From: an uncultured Lachnospiraceae bacterium | GTDB taxonomy: Bacteria; Bacillota; Clostridia; Lachnospirales; Lachnospiraceae | Assembly: GCA_947367855.1 (NCBI GenBank) | Contig: CANBFE010000002.1 | Location: 124,001-188,000 of the forward strand | Length of the DNA stretch: 64,000 nucleotides | Reading direction: 5' to 3' | Shown here: in pieces, positions 58,678-64,000 of the stretch | Layout: each line of letters opens with the position of its first letter | Position numbering within the stretch: position 1 is the first letter of the stretch | Position numbers and translations under genes: made by a program | The notes under the pieces: generated by a model | Databases searched by the model: none | Told to the model about the DNA's origin: nothing | What the model saw: the letters and a program-made list of their open reading frames with translations, nothing else

Positions 58678-59298
58678 ATGAAAGTCACACAGATAGAGGC
58701 AGTGTCCGCTTCCCGTGTCAAAGTTTATCTTGAGGAAGAGTTCGCATTTGCGCTTTACAAGGGGGAGCTGCGTTCTTTTCGGATACGGGAAGGGGAGGAA
58801 ATAGAGGCCGGGAGTTACCGGGAGATCATGGAGGAGCTTCTGCCCAGACGGGCAAAGCTCCGGGCCATGAATCTGCTGAAGGGCAGGGCGTATACCGTGA
58901 AGCAGCTTCGGGATAAACTGAAAACCGGAGGTTATCCGGAGAAGGTAATCGAAGAGGCGTTGGAGTATGTTGGCAGCTTCCGTTATACGGATGACCTGCG
59001 TTATGCAGCGGATTTCATAAGAAGCCATGAGGGCAGCAGAAGCCGCAGGCGGATTGAGCAGGATTTGCTGGGAAGGGGAATCGACAGAGCGGTAATGGAG
59101 CAGGCCTGGAGTGCCTGGGAGGATGAGGGCGGTTCACAGGACGAGGAAGGAATGGTTTCCGTTCTTCTGGAGAAGAAAGGCTTTGACAGGGAGGGGGCAG
59201 ACCAGAAGGAGAGACAGAGGATGTACGGTTTTCTGGTGAGAAAAGGATTTTCTCCTGAACTGGCGCGGCGGGCAGTGCTTTCGGATAATGACTGGTAA
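58678..59298 (+). CDS. recX: RecX regulator of RecA
   Basis: Binds RecA filaments and limits their activity. 206 residues, all helical. LLKGRAYTVKQLRDKLKTGG and FIRSHEGSRSRRRIEQDLL are the repeated three-helix motifs; the third repeat ends in GFSPELARRAV. GGGGG precedes ATG 58678. The usual location after recA. Confidence 0.93.
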   Translation: MKVTQIEAVSASRVKVYLEEEFAFALYKGELRSFRIREGEEIEAGSYREIMEELLPRRAKLRAMNLLKGRAYTVKQLRDKLKTGGYPEKVIEEALEYVGSFRYTDDLRYAADFIRSHEGSRSRRRIEQDLLGRGIDRAVMEQAWSAWEDEGGSQDEEGMVSVLLEKKGFDREGADQKERQRMYGFLVRKGFSPELARRAVLSDNDW

Positions 59299-59405
59299 GG
59301 AATGAGGTCCGGGAGCCAGAATTTGGGAATCTGATATTTTGTACAAATAGCACAATAAATTATATATTGCGCGGAAGAATTTTCACAAAATATGGACGCA
59401 TTTAC

Positions 59406-59434
59406 TTGACATTGGGGCAAATTGAGTTTAAAAT
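59406..59434 (+). promoter_or_regulatory. rny promoter
   Basis: TTGACA (59406-59411), a 17-bp spacer, and TAAAAT (59429-59434): a near-consensus sigma-A promoter with a leader of about 115 nt. It lies in the 257-bp gap after recX. Confidence 0.75.
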
Positions 59435-59455
59435 AAATCTGTTGTGTATTGCTTG

Positions 59456-59484
59456 TTAGAATGTTTTCATTACATACATTCTAA
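59456..59484. repeat. Inverted repeat in the rny leader
   Basis: TTAGAATG (59456-59463) and CATTCTAA (59477-59484), separated by 13 bp, in the transcribed leader. No T-run follows, so it is not a terminator. Confidence 0.6.
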
Positions 59485-59555
59485 ATAAGCTGTATGGCGG
59501 GAACGTTATACAGTGAAGTGTACAATGAAAATAGAATAAGGAGGTGCCCCTGTAG

Positions 59556-61103
59556 ATGCTTGAGATTGTAATAAGTGTAATTGTATCTGTGGCAATCACC
59601 GCAGTTGTGACCGCATATATCGTATTCAACTACCAGAAGAAGACTACGGAAGCAACCATTGGCAACGCTCAGGACAAGGCAAGAGAAATTATCGACGAAG
59701 CTCTCAAGGACGCAGAATCCAAAAAGCGTGAAGCGCTCCTGGAAGTGAAGGAAGAGTCCATTCGCACAAAGAACGAGCTGGACAAGGAGATCAAGGAGCG
59801 GCGGGCGGAAGTACAGCGCTCGGAACGCAGGATTCAGCAGAAGGAAGAGAATATCGATAAGAAAACAGAATCTCTTGAAAGGCGGGAGACAAATCTGGCA
59901 GCAAAGGAGGAGGCTTTGAATAAAGTCAAAGTCGAGATATCCAAGCTGAATGAGCAGCGCTTGCAGGAACTGGAACGAATTTCCGGATTAACCTCTGAAC
60001 AGGCAAAAGACTACTTACTGAAAATTGTTGAAGACGAAGTGAAACATGAAACGGCCGTGATAATCAAGGAAATGGAGAGTCGGGCCAAGGAAGAAGCAGA
60101 CAAGAAAGCCAGGGATTATGTGGTGTCAGCCATCCAGCGATGTGCGGCAGATCATGTCTCTGAGACCACGATCTCCGTGGTACAGCTTCCTAACGATGAG
60201 ATGAAGGGAAGGATTATCGGACGGGAGGGACGCAATATCCGTACCCTTGAGACCATGACTGGTGTGGATCTGATTATAGACGACACACCGGAGGCAGTGA
60301 TCCTTTCAGGATTTGATCCTATCCGCCGGGAGGTGGCAAGGATTGCGTTGGAAAAGCTGATCGTGGACGGGCGTATCCATCCGGCAAGAATTGAGGAAAT
60401 GGTGGAGAAGGCCCAGAAGGAAGTGGAGATCATGATCAAGGAGGAGGGAGAAGCCGCGACACTGGAAGTAGGTGTACATGGCATCCATCCGGAACTTGTC
60501 AGATTGTTGGGTAAGATGAAGTTCAGGACCAGTTATGGCCAGAATGCATTGAAGCATTCCGTCGAGGTTGCGCAGTTGTCAGGTCTGTTGGCAGCGGAGC
60601 TCGGACTGGATGTGAGAATTGCAAAACGTGCCGGTCTGCTCCATGACATCGGTAAATCTGTTGACCATGAAATGGAAGGATCGCATATTCAGCTTGGCGT
60701 TGAGCTGTGTAGAAGGTATAAGGAAAATGCCACGGTAATAAATGCCGTGGAATCTCACCACGGGGACGTGGAGCCTACTTCACTGATCGCGTGTATTGTT
60801 CAGGCGGCCGATACCATATCTGCCGCAAGACCGGGAGCCAGAAGGGAGACCCTGGAGACCTATACCAGCAGGCTGACAAAGTTAGAGGAAATAACAAACA
60901 ATTTCAAAGGAGTAGACAAGTCTTTTGCTATTCAGGCAGGACGGGAAGTCCGTGTAATGGTAGTGCCGGAGCAGATTACGGATGCGGATATGGTTCTGTT
61001 GGCGCGTGATATTTCAAAGCAGATTGAAGCGGAACTGGAATATCCCGGACAGATCAAGATAAATGTAATTCGCGAGAGCCGTGTAATCGATTATGCGAAA
61101 TAG
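59556..61103 (+). CDS. rny: Ribonuclease Y
   Basis: Membrane-anchored endoribonuclease that starts bulk mRNA decay in Firmicutes. 515 residues: an N-terminal helix (about 2-24), a long coiled coil (30-200), a KH domain (GRIIGREGRNIRTLE near 215) and an HD domain (LHDIGKSVDHE near 360). AAGGAGGTG lies before the start. All parts are intact. Confidence 0.97.
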   Translation: MLEIVISVIVSVAITAVVTAYIVFNYQKKTTEATIGNAQDKAREIIDEALKDAESKKREALLEVKEESIRTKNELDKEIKERRAEVQRSERRIQQKEENIDKKTESLERRETNLAAKEEALNKVKVEISKLNEQRLQELERISGLTSEQAKDYLLKIVEDEVKHETAVIIKEMESRAKEEADKKARDYVVSAIQRCAADHVSETTISVVQLPNDEMKGRIIGREGRNIRTLETMTGVDLIIDDTPEAVILSGFDPIRREVARIALEKLIVDGRIHPARIEEMVEKAQKEVEIMIKEEGEAATLEVGVHGIHPELVRLLGKMKFRTSYGQNALKHSVEVAQLSGLLAAELGLDVRIAKRAGLLHDIGKSVDHEMEGSHIQLGVELCRRYKENATVINAVESHHGDVEPTSLIACIVQAADTISAARPGARRETLETYTSRLTKLEEITNNFKGVDKSFAIQAGREVRVMVVPEQITDADMVLLARDISKQIEAELEYPGQIKINVIRESRVIDYAK

Positions 61104-61122
61104 TGGCAATGATAATGAAAAG

Positions 61123-61151
61123 AAACGCCGTACATAAGTGCGGCGTTTTTC
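61123..61151 (+). terminator. rny terminator
   Basis: AAACGCCGTAC and GTGCGGCGTTT pair around an ATAA loop (one mismatch), followed by a T-run, 20 bp after the rny stop. Confidence 0.85.
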
Positions 61152-61207
61152 TATGCACAATCACGAATAGAATTAAAACTTTTTGGATAAATTTGTTAAC
61201 TTAGCTC

Positions 61208-61236
61208 TTGCGCAGAAGGAAATCTTATAGTATGAT
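61208..61236 (+). promoter_or_regulatory. Promoter of the aminotransferase gene
   Basis: TTGCGC (61208-61213), a 17-bp spacer, and TATGAT (61231-61236). The leader of about 155 nt shows no recognised riboswitch. Confidence 0.5.
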
Positions 61237-61398
61237 ATTGCAAGTGCATGATTGTATACGATGATACAGGAACGCAAGTATGTACGGCATCCCAGGAGGC
61301 AGTGGGGAGTGGAAGGAAGCTGCAGGGGATGAAATAATCTGGAAATAAACGCGGGACGGCAGGGCTCTTGCTGCAATGCGTATGAGATGGAGGATAAG

Positions 61399-62694
61399 AT
61401 GAAAACTTACCAGGAATTGAGCAAAGAAGAACTGTTGGCGCTGAAGGCAGAGTTGGAGAAGGCCTATGAGGAGGAGAAAGGAAAGGGATTGAAACTGGAT
61501 ATGTCCAGAGGGAAGCCTTCCGTGGCACAGCTGGATATGGTGATGGATATTTTTGATGTTCTGAATTCCGATAGTGACATGATCAGTATGGAAGGGGTGG
61601 ATGTCCGCAATTACGGTGTATTGGACGGTCTGATGGAAGCCAAGCATATGATGGCGGACATGATGGAGGTTCCGGCAGATCATGTAATCATATATGGCAA
61701 TGCCAGTCTGAACATTATGTATGACGCCGTTTCCAGCGCCATGACCCATGGTGTTATGGGGGGCACGCCCTGGGGTAAACTGGACCGGGTTAAATTTCTC
61801 TGTCCTGTTCCCGGTTACGACAGGCATTTCTCCATTACGGAGTATTTCGGAATCGAGATGATTCCTGTGCCCATGACTCCTGAGGGACCGGATATGGATA
61901 TGGTGGAAAGTCTGGTGGAGCAGGATGACAGCATCAAGGGAATCTGGTGTGTACCCAAGTATTCCAATCCCCAGGGCTATACCTACTCTGATGAGACCGT
62001 GCGGAGATTTGCCCGCCTGAAGCCTGCGGCCGGGGATTTCCGTATTTTCTGGGACAATGCATATGCAGTGCATCATCTATATGATGAGACAGAACAGCAG
62101 GATAAGGTTCTGGAGATTCTGAGTGAGTGCGAGAAGGCAGGCAATCCGGATATGGTGTATGAATTCGCATCCACCTCCAAGGTCAGCTTTTCCGGGGCAG
62201 GGGTGGCAGCCATCGCCTCCTCTAAAAGGAATCTTGACTGTATCAGAAAGACATTAACCATTCAGACCATTGGCTATGACAAAATCAATCAGCTTCGCCA
62301 TGTGCGTTATTTCAAGAATTTTGACGGCATAAAGGCACATATGAGAAAGCACGCGGCTCTGATGCGTCCGAAGTTTGAAACCGTGCTGAGGGCTTTGGAG
62401 AGGGAACTGGCAGGAACGGGAATCGGCCAGTGGACCAATCCCAGGGGAGGATATTTTATTTCCTTTGAGTCCATGGAGGGCTGTGCAAAGGCCATTGTGG
62501 CAAAATGCAGGGAAGCAGGTGTGACACTCACCGGGGCAGGGGCAACCTATCCCTACGGAAAGGACCCCAGGGACAGTAATATCCGCATCGCTCCCACATA
62601 TCCTACGCCGGAGGAACTGGCCATGGCCACGGAACTTTTTGTACTGTGTGTGAAACTGGTCAGCGTTGAGAAACTGTTGGAGCAGATGGGATAG
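61399..62694 (+). CDS. Aspartate aminotransferase, subgroup Ic (Asp_aminotransf family)
   Basis: A 431-residue PLP-dependent class I aminotransferase. LDMSRGKPSVAQLDM near residue 35 and GNASLNIMYD are marks of the Corynebacterium AspT-type group (Pfam Asp_aminotransf), from memory. The Schiff-base Lys is in FASTSKVSFSG; the PLP-contacting DNAYAVHHL is before it. The start at 61399 is 5 nt after GGAGG; ATG 61387 overlaps that site. Likely role: aspartate/glutamate transamination. Confidence 0.88.
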   Translation: MKTYQELSKEELLALKAELEKAYEEEKGKGLKLDMSRGKPSVAQLDMVMDIFDVLNSDSDMISMEGVDVRNYGVLDGLMEAKHMMADMMEVPADHVIIYGNASLNIMYDAVSSAMTHGVMGGTPWGKLDRVKFLCPVPGYDRHFSITEYFGIEMIPVPMTPEGPDMDMVESLVEQDDSIKGIWCVPKYSNPQGYTYSDETVRRFARLKPAAGDFRIFWDNAYAVHHLYDETEQQDKVLEILSECEKAGNPDMVYEFASTSKVSFSGAGVAAIASSKRNLDCIRKTLTIQTIGYDKINQLRHVRYFKNFDGIKAHMRKHAALMRPKFETVLRALERELAGTGIGQWTNPRGGYFISFESMEGCAKAIVAKCREAGVTLTGAGATYPYGKDPRDSNIRIAPTYPTPEELAMATELFVLCVKLVSVEKLLEQMG

Positions 62695-62784
62695 AGAAAA
62701 ACCAGTCCGGGAAGGGAGACGGGAGGCAGGCATACAGGAAAGACGGGCCGCATAAGATGAAGTGGTATCACTTTTGGAAGGGCG

Positions 62785-63393
62785 GTGCGGCGAATGACGC
62801 TTACATGGAAAAAACTGGGGGCAGGAAACGGAACCTTTTTGACTTTTTTCTGCGTAGGACTGGCAGTGGGAATTTTGGCAGTTAATATGGGAAAGGGCAT
62901 TTTGCTTGGGGATGGCGGATTGTTTGATGAATCCACCCTGTACCACATGAAGTACATGACAGTGGACAGCAATGCCCTTTTTTGCTACATTCTCAGAAAG
63001 AGGATCTGCAGGCTTTTGGGCATTGCAGTGTTATCCACCACCTATCTGGGGATGGCGGCCTGTATGGGAGTGTCCTTCTGGTATGGCCTGTCCACAGGAG
63101 CCTTTGTGGTGTCCCTGATGATGCGCTACGGTATCAAGGGTATTCTGCTGTCGCTGATCAGCATGTTTCCCCAGTATCTGGTCTACATCCCTGCAGTTCT
63201 GGTTTTTCTGGCGTGGTGCAGCGAGATCTTCCGGGGAATTTATATCAGGGGGGAATACAGTGTGTCTGACAGAGGATTTCTGGTGAAAAAGGCGGGACAT
63301 TTTGCGGGAATTCTGGCTGCGGTGACAGCGGGGTGTTTTCTGGAAGGCTATATAAATCCCTATTTATTACTGGGTTTTTTGAAAATATTTTGA
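62785..63393 (+). CDS. spoIIM: Stage II sporulation protein M
   Basis: Membrane protein of the SpoIIDMP complex that degrades septal peptidoglycan during engulfment of the forespore. 202 residues, five to six helices. GILAVNMGKGI in the first helix and SMFPQYLVYIPAVLVF in the fourth fit the family. The start may be GTG 62785 or ATG 62794; GGAAGG spacing suits neither well. spoIID and spoIIP are not here. Usually a sigma-E target; no clear promoter seen. Confidence 0.88.
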   Translation: MRRMTLTWKKLGAGNGTFLTFFCVGLAVGILAVNMGKGILLGDGGLFDESTLYHMKYMTVDSNALFCYILRKRICRLLGIAVLSTTYLGMAACMGVSFWYGLSTGAFVVSLMMRYGIKGILLSLISMFPQYLVYIPAVLVFLAWCSEIFRGIYIRGEYSVSDRGFLVKKAGHFAGILAAVTAGCFLEGYINPYLLLGFLKIF

Positions 63394-63405
63394 ATTCGGA
63401 CCAGG

Positions 63406-63430
63406 GCAGGAATATTTATTCCTGCTTTTT
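63406..63430 (+). terminator. spoIIM terminator
   Basis: GCAGGAATA and TATTCCTGC (9-bp arms, 2 bp apart, so the true loop is wider) followed by TTTTT. The -35 element of the spoVAB promoter lies inside the stem. Confidence 0.85.
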
Positions 63431-63439
63431 CTCATAATA
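63410..63439 (+). promoter_or_regulatory. Sigma-G (forespore) promoter of spoVAB
   Basis: GAATA (63410-63414), an 18-bp spacer, and CATAATA (63433-63439): an exact match to the B. subtilis sigma-G consensus GHATR, 17-18 bp, CATnnTA. Transcription would start about 30 nt before spoVAB. Confidence 0.75.
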
Positions 63440-63476
63440 GGGATAAGAAAACGGTAAAGGCAGCGAATCTTAAAAA

Positions 63477-63956
63477 ATGGGGATTTTTTTTCTGATACTT
63501 GTGGGTGTGAGTTACGGGCTTCTGGCTGCGGCGGGAGTGTTTACCGTATTGGCCGCGGTAGGGCTGGTGCCTCGTTTCGCCGGAAAGACCCATACGGCAG
63601 AATATGTTTTAATATACGAAGAAATGGTGGTTTTCGGTACATTGACCGGCTGTGTGCTCAGTGTATTTTCCAGGTACTGTCAGTTTGGAGCCTGGTGGAT
63701 GGGACGCTTTCCGGGGCAGGAGAGCCTGTTGTATGGGATAGGAGCGCTGTGGCAGGCTGTATTCGGCCTTTTTGCAGGAATGTTTGTGGGATGCCTGGCT
63801 CTTGCCATTGCGGAGATGTTGGACAGCATACCCATACTTACACGGCGCATTTCTTTCCGGCACGGACTGGGACTGGCGGTTGTCAGCATGGCGGCCGGAA
63901 AACTATGCGGTTCCATTCTGTATTTTCTCACGGAACTGCACCGCACGACGGCATGA
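63477..63956 (+). CDS. spoVAB: Stage V sporulation protein AB
   Basis: Membrane protein of the SpoVA dipicolinate uptake system; 159 residues and four to five helices. The VLAAVGLVPRFAGKTHTAEY segment, VVFGTLTGCVLS, the GMFVGCLALAIAEMLDSIPI core with Glu and Asp, and ILTRRISFRHGL fit SpoVAB. The start at 63477 has only a weak AAAGG, 16 nt away. It stands behind its own sigma-G promoter and directly before another gene whose ribosome site is at the window edge. Confidence 0.9.
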   Translation: MGIFFLILVGVSYGLLAAAGVFTVLAAVGLVPRFAGKTHTAEYVLIYEEMVVFGTLTGCVLSVFSRYCQFGAWWMGRFPGQESLLYGIGALWQAVFGLFAGMFVGCLALAIAEMLDSIPILTRRISFRHGLGLAVVSMAAGKLCGSILYFLTELHRTTA

Positions 63957-63984
63957 AAACGCGGGAAAACGCAAAGGTAGGGCC

Positions 63985-63993
63985 AGGGAGGAG
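63985..63993 (+). promoter_or_regulatory. Ribosome binding site of the next gene
   Basis: AGGGAGGAG ends 7 bases before the window edge. An ATG could begin at 63999, with its last base outside. The next gene, probably another spoVA member, therefore starts at the edge. Confidence 0.6.
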
Positions 63994-64000
63994 TATTTAT

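Overview
The window is chromosomal DNA from a spore-forming Gram-positive anaerobe of the class Clostridia, most likely a member of the Lachnospiraceae. The evidence is the sporulation genes (spoVAD, spoVAE, spoVAB, spoIIM, a GerM-type lipoprotein, a free Spo0A effector domain), strong AGGAGG ribosome binding sites, a Gram-positive LexA box before recA, and the gene order yicC-remA-gmk-rpoZ-rimO-pgsA-cinA-recA-recX-rny. Coding density is high. I see no rRNA, tRNA, CRISPR array, insertion sequence or prophage.

Layout. 1-9.4 kb: the end of a Ca2+ P-type ATPase, trpS, an SH3-domain membrane protein, spoVAD, a zinc-ribbon protein with a tandem Cys-Cys repeat tail, ridA, a shikimate-kinase-like gene, spoVAE, and a DegV protein. 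9.4-11.9 kb (minus strand): argG with a small membrane gene, and thiT behind a TPP riboswitch. 12-18.7 kb: a TetM-like ribosomal GTPase fused to a Rae1/YacP nuclease domain, a MraY-like transferase, greA, a HAD phosphatase fused to a CPBP intramembrane protease, and a glycosyltransferase. 19-27 kb: arginine biosynthesis (argC, then argJBD), interrupted by five unrelated genes. 27-37 kb: an orphan solute-binding protein, comEA, two sensor kinase/response regulator pairs (the first followed by a GerMN lipoprotein) and an ABC transporter. 37-45 kb: comEC, an AraC regulator with a four-gene sugar oxidoreductase/isomerase operon, and holA. 46-50 kb: the Spo0A effector-domain protein, glgA, and a SpoVB/MurJ-type flippase. 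50-61 kb: rqcH and the yicC-to-rny housekeeping block. 61-64 kb: an aminotransferase, spoIIM and spoVAB.

Themes. Sporulation genes are scattered rather than clustered. spoVAD, spoVAE and spoVAB sit in three places, and spoVAB has a textbook sigma-G promoter. Two features bear on ribosome function: the GTPase-Rae1 fusion, which would place an A-site mRNA nuclease on an EF-G-like carrier, and rqcH, the tailing factor of ribosome quality control. The kinase-regulator-GerMN lipoprotein trio has the same architecture as actinobacterial MtrAB-LpqB. In two places (40.5 kb and 63.4 kb) the terminator hairpin of one gene contains the -35 element of the next gene's promoter.

All functions are assigned by reading translations and motifs. 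No searches were run, so family names rest on recognised motifs and promoter calls on consensus matching by eye.
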